A stretch of DNA of 64,000 nt from Endotrypanum monterogeii (Eukaryota; Euglenozoa; Kinetoplastea; Trypanosomatida; Trypanosomatidae). How positions within the stretch are numbered: the first letter of the stretch is position 1; every line of letters starts with the position of its first letter. Where the stretch lies: contig CM007316.1 of assembly GCA_000333855.2 (NCBI GenBank), forward strand, positions 1,312,195 through 1,376,194. Reading direction: 5' to 3'. A program made the translations under genes and the position numbers. Positions 1-12,152 of the stretch are shown piece after piece. The notes under the pieces are model-generated. The model did no database searches. It saw only the letters and a program-made list of their open reading frames with translations, and had not been told where the DNA came from.

Positions 1-50
1 CTCTCCTCCTCGTCGTCTCGTCTACCACCGTACTAACTAACTATACTACA

Positions 51-53
<3 letters not shown>

Positions 54-102
<49 letters not shown>
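54..102. repeat. (TA)n microsatellite
   Basis: An uninterrupted TA dinucleotide run of about 49 bases. It is the first of more than a dozen such tracts in this window, all between genes. Confidence 0.95.
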
Positions 103-105
<3 letters not shown>

Positions 106-965
106 TACACATTTCATTTGTATACAATCTGTTTATGTGTACTTTTCTCTTTTTTTGTTGTTCTTATCTTTGTGTATGAGACGCAGGCTGTTCCCCCTTC
201 TAGTCATATTCGTGACGGTATTTTTCTAGTTTTTTTTTGTGGTTCCTCTCGTTCCCCCATTGTTTTTTTTATTATTCACTTTTCTCCGGACTTCCAATTT
301 TCTCGCCTCGATATACCTTCGAGGATTAACATAATAAGTGTTGTATCGGCACAAAAAAAAAACTGATTCCTCGGAATCGAGACCACCATTATCGCTGGAG
401 CGTGTTCATTTTTCTTTCCGCTGATATCTTCGGTGCTTTTACGTCTTTTTTTTTTTTTGTGTTTTATCCGTGCGTGCTGTAGGGACTTTTGAGCGAAGGC
501 CGAGTATCAAATCACACTTTTTTTCGTTTGCAGGACGCGCTCTCCCCTCCTTCCCCTTCCCCTCCTCCACAAAACATAACATCACCGCCACTTTAGTCTT
601 CTCACCCTTGCTGTCTTTTTTTTTTCTTTTGCTCCTTTCCGGACGTAGTTTCATCTTTTTCCCCTTGCCCCTCCCCCCTCCCCCCCCCCAAAAAAAAACA
701 ATACTCCACAGAATCCATTTTTCTATTTTGTGTCCAACACTTCTTCGTGTGTGTGTGTGTGTGGTCTCCTTCCTCCTCCCTCCTTTCTCTACGTGCAAAC
801 AAATTTCAGTACTCTTCGACTTCTCACTGATTTAGCTGACTAGATGAGTGTGGCCGTCGCGCCGCATTTCTATCCTCCTTTTGTTCGCATATGCACCCAT
901 ATATATATATATATATATATATCCAATTTTTTTTTCCATATTGGTTTACGTACTTTCATCATCAG

Positions 966-1005
966 CTTTTTTTTTTTTGCTTTCCTCTTTCCACTACTCC
1001 CACAG
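966..1005 (+). promoter_or_regulatory. Candidate spliced-leader acceptor for the 1090 gene
   Basis: A poly-T/C tract at 967-1001 is followed by the first AG at 1004-1005, giving a 5' UTR of about 84 nt to the ATG at 1090. The tract and AG are seen in the sequence. Use as a trans-splice site is inferred from the usual trypanosomatid arrangement. Confidence 0.5.
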
Positions 1006-1089
1006 CGCTTGTCTTCTCGCTCTTCTCTTCCATTCTTTCCCCCTGTACGTGTCTACTAATTTGTCCTCATCTTTCACTACCACGTAGCC

Positions 1090-3504
1090 ATGCCGACTGA
1101 CCTAACTGCGACTGCCTCTTGTATATCACAGGTCGAGTACCCGTGTAGGGCTGCTTCCGATAAGAGCAATACGTCTGGAATGAAAGGGAGTGTAGGGGCT
1201 TCCACGGAAGGGGATGCAGATAGGGTTGTCATGTGCAGTACCCGCAACGACAAATCGCTTGGTTTTAGAACATCCGGCGCTGATACCGTGAGGCCCGAGA
1301 TGAATATTTGGATCCCCCCTTCCTCCTCTGTAGTAGGTCCATCTCACTCGTCGTGCGCTGAGCAGGCGATAGAGGCGGGGACAGGCTCTCTATGTGTCGC
1401 TACGGCTGCGGATGTGCAGGAAGATAGTGTCCGTAAGGAGGTGATGCACTTGGGGGACAAAACGACGACAGATGATGCGTGTCCCCTTCTGGGGCTCTCT
1501 TCTTTGAGGCCCTCCTTCGCCAGTCTCACCTGCCGCGAGCGGATTGACGCGGGGCATAACGTGTGCTGTGCCTTAGGCACGTCAATGTTGCGTGACGACC
1601 CTTCTTTACCGCCCCGCGGTGACTCGATATCCTCCTCAGTTGAGACTGAGGTCCTCCGACCGCGGGTCAGTCCTCATAGCATGTCGTCGCTGGATGGTGA
1701 ATCAATCACACCCCAGTGCAAGGGTCTTTTTTCCTCCGCGACCCCTGACCGACTGCAGGCGACTGGTCTGTCAAGGGTACTAGGGGGTGGGCTTCCCAGC
1801 GATGGCGCGCTCTCGCCAAGGGCTTCGGCTGCCTCCCCTAATGGGGCTGGGGCGTCTACCGATGACGTGTGTACGCAAGGGCAGGCGGAGCCTTCTCGTG
1901 GAGATGTGTGTGTGTCTTGTCCCATGCCCGTCCACGTTCCCAGCCCGGCTTTGCCGGTGGCCCCAACACGCCCGTCCGCGGTCGGTGAGACACTCTCCGA
2001 TACCCTTGTTGAAGCATTCCCTGTAGCCTTCCGGTGCCCTCAGGTTGTGGGGGAAGAGTCGCTTTGCCGAGGTAGCTTTGATCCTGCTGTTGACCTCCGG
2101 GAGCGACTCAACGTTCCTGCGGTGCGCACGTGTGTGCCGGGGCCGACGCCGCCTCTTATCATTGACATCATTTCTGGAGAGTCTACTCCGGAATACGCTA
2201 GAGCCAAGAGGATCGGCAACTGGAACGGCGTGGCCTTCACCTCCAAAAAAAGTTTAGCGTGCTCTGCGCTTGTCCCGCTGTTGCCTGGCGCAACCGCTGC
2301 TGGGACCACCGAGATACCTCAGAGGTTAGGCGTGAATCCTGCAGCGTGCTCGCTCGGAGGCGAACTGAGCGCGCAGTTGATCGCGACCGGTCATGTTGCG
2401 TCCGTTGTGGGATCTTCTCGCCCACTTCACGATCACCAACACCCGCAGTGGGATTTCTTGAAGGTGCGAGCCGCTGCTCCGCCAAGTGTTAGTAAGCACT
2501 TGACGAGCCAGATACTGACAGATGTGGTCGTCGGATTGACGCAAGCCACGCCTAATGTGCCTTCGGCCTCCTCGCGGGGGAGCAAGGGTAGTGGAGCGGG
2601 GGCTTGGAGCAGGGGCACTGCAGCCGCACCACCCATGCCCGTAGATACGTCCTCCACCACACCCCTCTGCAAGGAGGGTTCCAGGCTACCACCGCGCCCA
2701 CCCAAACCGCTTGGCGATGAAACCCCCCAGGCGCCATATGCCGTTGATGGTTCCCTGATGTCTACAGTTTGGGGAGCAGCTGACTATTCGCTGTGTTCAA
2801 AGCTCAGCCCGCCGCACCCGCTGGTGCCTTCCCTGTTATCTGAGAGCAAGATCGACAGTGATGCGAGGGGTTCCCTGGTGATTCGACCCTATTCGGCTCT
2901 GACCCCACTGCCGGCTGGTGCTAGCCGGAAGTGGTACCGCCGCCACGACCCATACAGTCTGAAAGGATTTGCACTCTGTGAAGGAAGCAGCTTCACCTTC
3001 GCTTTGTCACCTACGAACCGAGCTACGGCGCGACCTTCACATATGCTCACGGCATTGCGGCAGCTCCCTATTGGCCGTGCTGCTGCCGGGGCCACTAAGA
3101 TGACTAAGAGGTTTTTTTTAGATCCTCTGATCAAGGCGTCCGCCCTGCTGCACGAGCACCGCCGCCTGCTGCGGGCCGATGCTGCCCGTTCATCTTCACC
3201 TGAAAAATCGAGCTCGTCGCGTCTTTGTGCCGATCCCGTCCCCGCTGAGGGAGGCGACGAGGAGGATGAGGACGGGGAATGCGCATCGCAACTGCTAAGT
3301 GATGAGATGGTGGATTCTTCCTTTGGTGAGCCGGCGTCAGCCCCCACCTTTACGCTTCCAAGACCCGTCGATGGGGAACTGATCGTGCGAGCCCCTGCTG
3401 CGGCTCCCAGATCGTACGCGGAAGCGCTTCGCCGGAGTAGGAGCCTCTCTCACGGCACTGTAGTCAATCTAGGGGTCAAGTTCGCAGGAAAACAAGAGAC
3501 ATAG
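1090..3504 (+). CDS. Hypothetical protein, 804 aa, low complexity
   Basis: I do not recognise a family. The frame is long and uninterrupted with coding-like composition, and the ATG at 1090 is the first in frame after a good polypyrimidine/AG site. Most of the protein is rich in Ser, Ala, Pro and Gly and probably disordered. A more ordered patch lies around residues 610-700, starting near RKWYRRHDPYSLKGF and including a basic helix-like segment, RFFLDPLIKASALLHEHRRL. An acidic run (GGDEEDEDGE) follows near residues 719-728. The C-terminus is basic, with SYAEALRRSRSLSHG. No signal peptide, membrane span or catalytic motif is visible. It is probably a kinetoplastid-specific protein. The C-terminal third, where the ordered patches lie, is the part most likely to be conserved. 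Function unknown. Confidence 0.8.
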   Translation: MPTDLTATASCISQVEYPCRAASDKSNTSGMKGSVGASTEGDADRVVMCSTRNDKSLGFRTSGADTVRPEMNIWIPPSSSVVGPSHSSCAEQAIEAGTGSLCVATAADVQEDSVRKEVMHLGDKTTTDDACPLLGLSSLRPSFASLTCRERIDAGHNVCCALGTSMLRDDPSLPPRGDSISSSVETEVLRPRVSPHSMSSLDGESITPQCKGLFSSATPDRLQATGLSRVLGGGLPSDGALSPRASAASPNGAGASTDDVCTQGQAEPSRGDVCVSCPMPVHVPSPALPVAPTRPSAVGETLSDTLVEAFPVAFRCPQVVGEESLCRGSFDPAVDLRERLNVPAVRTCVPGPTPPLIIDIISGESTPEYARAKRIGNWNGVAFTSKKSLACSALVPLLPGATAAGTTEIPQRLGVNPAACSLGGELSAQLIATGHVASVVGSSRPLHDHQHPQWDFLKVRAAAPPSVSKHLTSQILTDVVVGLTQATPNVPSASSRGSKGSGAGAWSRGTAAAPPMPVDTSSTTPLCKEGSRLPPRPPKPLGDETPQAPYAVDGSLMSTVWGAADYSLCSKLSPPHPLVPSLLSESKIDSDARGSLVIRPYSALTPLPAGASRKWYRRHDPYSLKGFALCEGSSFTFALSPTNRATARPSHMLTALRQLPIGRAAAGATKMTKRFFLDPLIKASALLHEHRRLLRADAARSSSPEKSSSSRLCADPVPAEGGDEEDEDGECASQLLSDEMVDSSFGEPASAPTFTLPRPVDGELIVRAPAAAPRSYAEALRRSRSLSHGTVVNLGVKFAGKQET

Positions 3505-3710
3505 CTCAATGAGAATCAAGCTTTTCGTCAAGATATGTGTTTTTTCTTTTCCCTTCTGCCGCCGCTTCCCACTGTCACACGAAGTGTATCACAACCATTC
3601 TGAAGCGATCTCCAGTCGATAACTCTGATGTCAACGCTCAAGCCACACATCAAACTAACTCAGCGCTCGACATTCGCCCCGAGAAAGCCATCTTGTACTG
3701 CTTGCTGAGA

Positions 3711-3737
3711 GGGAGGGAGGGAGGGAGGGGGGGGGGC
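3711..3737 (+). repeat. G-rich run (GGGA repeats), possible G-quadruplex
   Basis: Five GGGA-type units lead into a run of about 11 G on the coding strand, roughly 210 bases after the stop of the 1090 gene. It could fold into a G-quadruplex in the RNA. Folding is inference. Confidence 0.6.
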
Positions 3738-4673
3738 TCTGTGTGTGAATGTGTGCCAGTATCATCTCAGCATGTGCGTTAGCTGATCCCATATTGACTT
3801 TGACGACTTCTTTTAAAGATCTTTACCGACATAGCGACATCCAAGGGTGTACCCTGCGAAGCTGGATGCGCGTGTGTTCGCGTCTCAGAGCCCCCCCCTC
3901 CCCCCCCGAGCCATGTGGGTGGATATTGGAGAAAGGTAAGCAGAAGCAGTCGAGCAGTTATCCTGGGGCAACATGGAGAATCGAGGTGTGTAACACAGTT
4001 TCCTTGTGAGAAGTCGGACACTTTGTGCTTCTTCCCTTTCTCGTTCCCCCATTTCGATGCATGTTCAGATGGATTCAGTTTAATATATGTGCTCCACCCC
4101 TCCTTGATTATTCATTCCCCCCATATAGATGTTTAACATCTCTACTCGTTGAGTCCATGTGTTTGTGCTTGACCATTGTTGTAATAATGGGAAGGGTGAA
4201 TGTATACTACAAACGGATACCGGCCTGTTCTCGCAACAACAACAACAACAACAACAAAAAAAAAATCAGGCTGCAAAAATAAGGGTGCCATCCCTTTATT
4301 CTTACCAACACTGTAATGCATGTCAAAACAACCTCCTGATTTCATTTTGATGTGTGATATGTCAACTAGCTAAAGAAAAAAAAAACGCGAAGACAGAATG
4401 GCTCTAAAGCAAGGGGAACGTGAGAGCGAGAATTCATTACTGTTCAGGAAACTCAAATATGCGTGTGTGTATAGTACATAAGTAAGCAATCTCATCTATA
4501 CTTGCACGCACATACATACGCACGTACCTGTTGAAGGGGGGTGGGGGAGAGCATTTGCCGACTTGGTCGACTAAAGGCCTTGAGCCCTTTTTTTTAAAGA
4601 ATTTGACCCCCCTAAAAAAAAACTTCATACGACACCACTGCCGTGTTTTTTTCTTCGTTAGTTGCTTTCAGGA

Positions 4674-4695
4674 ATATATATATATATATATATAT
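4674..4695. repeat. (TA)n microsatellite
   Basis: Uninterrupted AT/TA run of 22 bases in the intergenic region. Confidence 0.9.
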
Positions 4696-5643
4696 GCTAT
4701 TATTGAAAAAGTACTTCCTCCTTTCTTCCCTCCATCGCATCTGAGGTGCATATATTGGCGACAATTTGGCCCGATTCCCTATCGAAACAAAGAAGCAAAA
4801 CTACGCCCGCTTTTTCCCTGACCCAAAAGAGATAAAAACGCCTGCAGACAAATACCCCCTCCCCCCCTCCCCCCCCCCACCCACACACACACGTGCGGTG
4901 AAAGAAATCTCATTAACAATGTTTGGGTGAAACAATTGAGAGCTATATGATGTATTTGTACTTTTGCGCGTGTGTATATATGGTGTGTTGACATAGTCAA
5001 AGCGGATTCTTCCTTTCCTTTCGTTCACGACTTTCTTGCGGTGTGTCCTTTGTCATACATCGGCGTACTGTGCGTGCCCATTTCTCTTTAGGACATTATT
5101 TGAAGAACCCCTTCTCGCTCTTTTTTTTTCCCGTTGTTTCGCTTTATCCCCTTCCCTGTCTCCACCCATTTTTCCATCTTTTTTATCGACTGGTTTTATT
5201 TGTCTCTTCGCCACTGCGGGTATACTTTGTCACTCGCGCGTGCTGCGCAACACCTCGCTGCGGTGTACCAGGGTCCTCGTACGCATACTCCAACAAAGTG
5301 AACACTCTGTCGATTTTTCCCCCAAGGCACGAAGCCTCCAGACGCTTGTTGCTGCTAGCGAGTTGGTCGGGACTAGCGCTGAGCGGAGGACATACGATGC
5401 CGTGATCCGTCTCCGGTACGGACCCCTACCAACAGCTATTCTCCATCCCCTGCTTCTCTATTGCCACGCCTTCTTTGCACATTTTTCAGAAAACCCACAA
5501 ATTTTTTTTCAATATAATCCCTCGGCTATCTCCTCACCAGTTGCATCACATTTCCCCCCTCCCCCCCTGCTCTGTGCCCCACCGAGGTTTTATTCCCCTC
5601 CCTGCCCTTCCCAGCTCGGGCTGTGTCGAGTCAAACCGAACAT

Positions 5644-5667
5644 TATATATATATATATATATATATA
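5644..5667. repeat. (TA)n microsatellite
   Basis: Uninterrupted TA run of 24 bases about 320 bases upstream of the 5984 start codon. Confidence 0.9.
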
Positions 5668-5884
5668 GGTAGAAGGGGAGGGTCAAGGCCACAGCGGTGC
5701 AGTGAGAGGGGAGAGAAGGTGAACTAGTCAGCGGCACAGCGCCGTCTCACTTCCAACCTCTTTACAGCAACATATACATCAACGAAAGGAAAATCAAAAA
5801 AAAAAACATTAAATAGAGACTTGAGCAGCGTATCCGTGCGCTTCTTTCAAATTGTGATCTCACTTACCTCAAGTCGCGGTCGAT

Positions 5885-5915
5885 TTTTATTTATTTATAT
5901 TGTTGTTGTTGCAAG
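5885..5915 (+). promoter_or_regulatory. Candidate spliced-leader acceptor for the 5984 gene
   Basis: A T-rich tract with TTG repeats ends at AG 5914-5915, leaving a 5' UTR of about 69 nt. A stronger C/T tract with AG at 5613-5614 lies farther upstream and is an alternative. Confidence 0.35.
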
Positions 5916-5983
5916 TCGAGGCTCAACAGAAGTGTTTGTACATCTACGTTTCACAGCTTCCTTATTTTAACTTTTACGTAACG

Positions 5984-6703
5984 ATGAGCGCCTCTCCGCC
6001 CACAACGCCCATTAGCAACCAGGGCGGTGGTGGCGGTGGCATCCGCGACATCGGCACTGTCACGTCCGGTATGGCCATCATGAACTTCGACGAGAAAACA
6101 AGGCCCTACACACGAAACGATCTCGTCCACTTTCTGATGAACTACGAGGATAATCTCAATGAGGAGGAGCTTCAACTTGTGAAATGGGGTATGCTGGGCA
6201 CGTTTGCAGGTATGCCGCTCTTCTTTGGTGCGGGGTACATGCTGAGCGGTCGGTTAGGCTGGCATCGCGTCGTACGAGCCATGGCACCTCTACATGAGGG
6301 AGGCCGACCCAGCTGGCTTGTCGCCAATCTCCCAAAGATTGGTCGCACTGCCTTTGGCCTGACAGCTGCAACTATCCCGTATGTCGCAGTGCAGCAGTGG
6401 TTTGTCTCTCGCGTCCTGGAGCTGGACGAGCGGCATAGCAACTTATCTTTTCATGTGCGGCGGCTCATGTTGTCACAGCGATCGGGTATGATGTTCAAGC
6501 GCACTGCCACGCGCGAGGTAACGAGAGAAGAGCAGCAGCGTCTTCTGCGCGAGGCTGAGGCACACGTAAACGAGAACCGGAGTGGCCATCGCGTGAGCCA
6601 GGGGCTGGGAACTGGTCCCGTGGATGTGAACCTGCAATTGGGACATCAGGTGTTGACACCCGTGGCGCAGACAGGATACAAGCCCATGCCTACACAGCAG
6701 TGA
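5984..6703 (+). CDS. Conserved-type small membrane protein, 239 aa, function unknown
   Basis: The reading frame is open from 5900, but upstream of 5984 it has only a TTG and runs through UTR-like sequence, so the ATG at 5984 (MSASPPTTPISNQ) is the likely start. After a Gly-rich N-terminus comes a polar segment with DLVHFLMNYEDNLNEEEL. Two hydrophobic stretches follow, around residues 68-85 (GTFAGMPLFFGAGYML) and 125-140 (AFGLTAATIPYVAVQQW), consistent with two membrane passes or helical hairpins. The C-terminal third is charged (REVTREEQQRLLREAEAH) and ends in a flexible tail. No catalytic motif was recognised. The compact hydrophobic core and basic segments would suit a mitochondrial inner-membrane protein, but that is a guess. 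It sits alone between long UTR-like spacers. Confidence 0.8.
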   Translation: MSASPPTTPISNQGGGGGGIRDIGTVTSGMAIMNFDEKTRPYTRNDLVHFLMNYEDNLNEEELQLVKWGMLGTFAGMPLFFGAGYMLSGRLGWHRVVRAMAPLHEGGRPSWLVANLPKIGRTAFGLTAATIPYVAVQQWFVSRVLELDERHSNLSFHVRRLMLSQRSGMMFKRTATREVTREEQQRLLREAEAHVNENRSGHRVSQGLGTGPVDVNLQLGHQVLTPVAQTGYKPMPTQQ

Positions 6704-8346
6704 TAAAGAGGAGTGTTGTAGCACCTAATCCCGATGGGCGCGACCAGATCCTCGTGAGCGTGTGCATTCTCACAGAGTGCTTCGACTAGTTTCTGCCTCC
6801 ATGCCCTTTCTTCGACCTATAAAAGGACTTGCGCTGCAAACATGTCCGTCGACGTATCTCCCGCGTTGTTCAATGATGGACCGTCCGCAAGCTTCCCTTG
6901 TTTTTTTCCAAAAAAAAATATGTTTGCTGGTAGTTGTGTGTACGGTCGATTTTTATGGCGCACAGGGCGTGCTATGATAGGGGTGTGTCTGTGATGCGGT
7001 GATGGAGTGCACTTAGCTTTTTGTTGGTTGACATTGACTCTTGTTCTGGAGACTGTTTGGGAAACACTACTTCATATGTATGTGGCATGAGTGCGCGATC
7101 GTGCGTCGTTCCTCTCCGTTTCCCTGTTTCGTCATCTTGCCGTTCGCGACACGGCATTGTCGTTGGGTGTGTGGTGTTGTTTTGTGGTGTTTTTCGTTAT
7201 GCTCTCGCCTCTCGCCTCTATTGTTTCTCTTTTTATTTATTTCACATACACACTAAGGATTTACCTAAGATGTGGGTGGGCCTTCCCCTCTGGTGCGAAA
7301 AAAAAAGATTTGCACAAGGGCAGCCTCCATGCACCCTTGCGCCTCGGAGCACTTCTGCACCGGCAGCATTGTTCACACCTCCGAATTTTCTGTCTTCCTA
7401 TTTTTATCGTCGCCTCCGCTTCCCTACCCCCTTTTGCGTGATGTAGGGGTCGTGTTTGTGTTACTATATATATTATAAATGTTTTATGTCAGGTGGCGCG
7501 CGGCATTTGTGTCCTCTTTTTTTTTTCCCGACGGACCTGCGCTGCACACCGTTGGAGCGGGTCAGATGACATAGTTGACAACCTGCGCAGAGGGGATGAA
7601 TGCATCCGCCCCACGTTATGAGAGCTCTCAGGTGGATGAGATTATGTCATGTCTTCCATTGCTTGTTGGCCCCAACCCTTATCTTGTCCCCTCTTTAAAA
7701 ATCTGCATCTCCTCCTCCCATTGCACAGATATATACACACATATACATATATACATATATATTAGTATGTGTGTGTATATATATATGTATAAACATTTAC
7801 TCATCAATCTGTATTGCATAACGTTTCTTTGGAGACATCCACTACGTACACCGTTACGGCTTTTGCATCTTTTTCTCCCTCGCCGCCTCTAGTCTCATTA
7901 TCGACTTTTTTTGTATTATAAAAAAAAAATATATATCGCCCAGTCATCGTCTTCCTTTTCGCCAAGTCACATATGCAGGAGTTTGTCTGGTCTAGTGTCA
8001 ACCTCCCTGTCTCCCTCTTGACATCACTTACTCTGTCCCGCTGAGTGTGTGGACCAGTGGCGCAGCTGAAGAGGTGGAGGCCAGTATCGCCGATCTTCAT
8101 CAGCAGTTCATCATAATCATCAACACAAATATCAACCAGGAGAAAGAAGGGGGTAGGGTCTTGTGCGTAGTTTGGCACACACACACATCTATCTATAGAT
8201 ATATATCTATCTATATATACTCTAGATGGTGCTGACTGAGGGGGAAAAAAAAAGAAACTAGTCGCTACTCTCCCTGTCTTTGTGGTCAGACGCCGTACGT
8301 CTGCAGTGTTTTTTATAAGGAGGAAGCACCTACCGCCGACTATCGG
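6704..8346. other. Intergenic region, 1.6 kb
   Basis: No supported gene. It is T-rich with interrupted TA/CATA repeats at about 7728-7790, a short TA-rich patch near 7928 and GATA-like steps near 8188-8220. Open frames on both strands lack protein character. It probably holds the 3' UTR of the 5984 gene and the 5' UTR of the DnaJ gene. Confidence 0.6.
8263..8289 (+). promoter_or_regulatory. Candidate spliced-leader acceptor for the DnaJ gene
   Basis: A short C/T-rich tract ends at AG 8288-8289, 58 nt before the ATG at 8347. A longer tract ending near 8044 is an alternative. Confidence 0.4.
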
Positions 8347-9555
8347 ATGCAAGCGCCAACGAAGTACTCGCAGCGTGCAGTGGTGCGGTGCACATGGGCC
8401 CTAGCGTTTCTGGTTATGTTCGCTGCGCTGTGCTCGTCCGCATTGTTCGATTTCAGAGGCGGTCGGTCTGCTGAAGCGCCTCCAGTAACCGCACAGCGCT
8501 CTCCAGAGGTGGACTACTACGAAACACTGCAGCTGAGGGGTAAGCGGGAGACATTGACAGAGAAGGACATTCGACAACAATACCGCCACCTGTCTCGTCT
8601 GTATCACCCCGATGTTGCGAAGACGGAGGAGGAAAAAAATAAGTACAGTGAGATCAATCGTGCATATGGGGTTCTCTCCGATAAGCGGAAGCGGAAGGTG
8701 TACGACATGCGTGGGGAGCAGGGATTGGTGCAGCTCGAAGAGCTCGACCGCTCCAAAGGGACCCCGGGTGGAGGTATGAACCCCCTTGCTCAGCTTTTTG
8801 GCATGCGGACAGATGATGGGCTTCAGGGGGCGAACATGGAGCTGGAGGTAACCATCGATCTCGCCAAGGTGTTTACCGGCACGCAGGATCCCATTCATTA
8901 CCGAAAGAATAAAGTGTGTCATGCATGCAAAGGGGGTGGAGCCGACATAAAGGCACCTATCGTGCACTGCAACCACTGCGGCGGCCACGGTGTGGTTCGA
9001 CAGCGCGTTCAATTCGTTTCAGGAATGGTGCAGGAGGTGCATCAACAGTGTGCGCTTTGTAACGGCGCAGGCCGACGACCCGAGCGCGTCTGCTCCGTAT
9101 GTAAGGGTAAGAAAGTCATCCACAGCAGCAGCACAGTGATGCTGGAGGTTGAGCCTGGCATGGTGGAGGGCCACATCTCGACCTTTGAAATGGAGGCGGA
9201 TGAGTCGCCAGACCGTCTGCCAGGGGACCTTCTCGTACACGTGCGCACTCTTCCGCATCCTACCTTCTCACGTCGCCGCAACCAGTTGGACTTGGACACA
9301 TCACTGACTCTAAGCCTCAGGGAGTCGCTCGTGGGTTTCGACCGCAACATCACGCACCTTGACGGGGTGGAGCAGGTGCGAGTTGAGCGTCTCGGCACTG
9401 TGTCGCCCTATAACACCGTGATTCGCATTCCAGGAAAGGGAATGTCAAAGGCCCATGTACCATCGGAGCGAGGCGATCTTTACGTCCGACTGCAATACGA
9501 GATGCCTACGCGACTCACAGAGGAGCAGGCAGCGCTGGCAGAGAATATTCTTTAA
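8347..9555 (+). CDS. DnaJ/Hsp40 co-chaperone with N-terminal membrane or signal segment
   Basis: This is a type I (DnaJA/Scj1-like) J-protein of 402 residues. An N-terminal hydrophobic stretch (residues about 16-35, WALAFLVMFAALCSSALF) looks like a signal peptide or anchor, suggesting entry into the ER. The J domain starts near residue 56 (DYYETLQL) and carries the HPD motif at residues 87-89, which stimulates Hsp70 ATPase. A zinc-binding region follows with four CxxC pairs (CHAC from 191, CNHC, CALC, CSVC from 249). After it come the two beta-rich substrate-binding domains. A Gly/Phe-rich linker is short (GTPGGGMNPLAQLFG). The protein ends in AALAENIL and has no obvious KDEL-like retrieval signal. 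In the family, such proteins hand unfolded clients to BiP. ER lumen location is inferred from the leader alone. Confidence 0.93.
   Translation: MQAPTKYSQRAVVRCTWALAFLVMFAALCSSALFDFRGGRSAEAPPVTAQRSPEVDYYETLQLRGKRETLTEKDIRQQYRHLSRLYHPDVAKTEEEKNKYSEINRAYGVLSDKRKRKVYDMRGEQGLVQLEELDRSKGTPGGGMNPLAQLFGMRTDDGLQGANMELEVTIDLAKVFTGTQDPIHYRKNKVCHACKGGGADIKAPIVHCNHCGGHGVVRQRVQFVSGMVQEVHQQCALCNGAGRRPERVCSVCKGKKVIHSSSTVMLEVEPGMVEGHISTFEMEADESPDRLPGDLLVHVRTLPHPTFSRRRNQLDLDTSLTLSLRESLVGFDRNITHLDGVEQVRVERLGTVSPYNTVIRIPGKGMSKAHVPSERGDLYVRLQYEMPTRLTEEQAALAENIL

Positions 9556-12152
<2,597 letters not shown>

Larger units (their letters stand above)
1..1089. other. Intergenic / 5' flank of first gene
   Basis: No convincing gene is seen. 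The stretch is T- and pyrimidine-rich, with a TA tract at 54-102, a second at 899-922, several poly-T runs and a short GT run near 750. The open frames here read through homopolymers and TA repeats and have no recognisable protein character. It probably holds the 3' UTR of an upstream gene outside the window and the 5' UTR of the gene starting at 1090. The first ~53 bases before the TA tract have a stuttering look and may be a low-quality sequence edge. Confidence 0.6.
3505..5983. other. Intergenic region, 2.5 kb
   Basis: No supported gene. It contains a G-rich run at 3711-3737, a (CAA)n stretch near 4237-4256, a TA tract at 4674-4695, C-rich runs near 4855-4880, a second TA tract at 5644-5667 and pyrimidine-rich stretches near 5100-5180 and 5540-5615. 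A 210-codon open frame at 5036-5668 ends inside the TA repeat and has no protein-like features. The region probably carries the 3' UTR of the 1090 gene and the 5' UTR of the 5984 gene. Confidence 0.6.

Noticed and set aside
5036..5668. 210-codon + strand open frame upstream of the 5984 gene
   Set aside because: It reads through poly-T and ends by translating the TA microsatellite; composition is UTR-like and no protein motif is seen.
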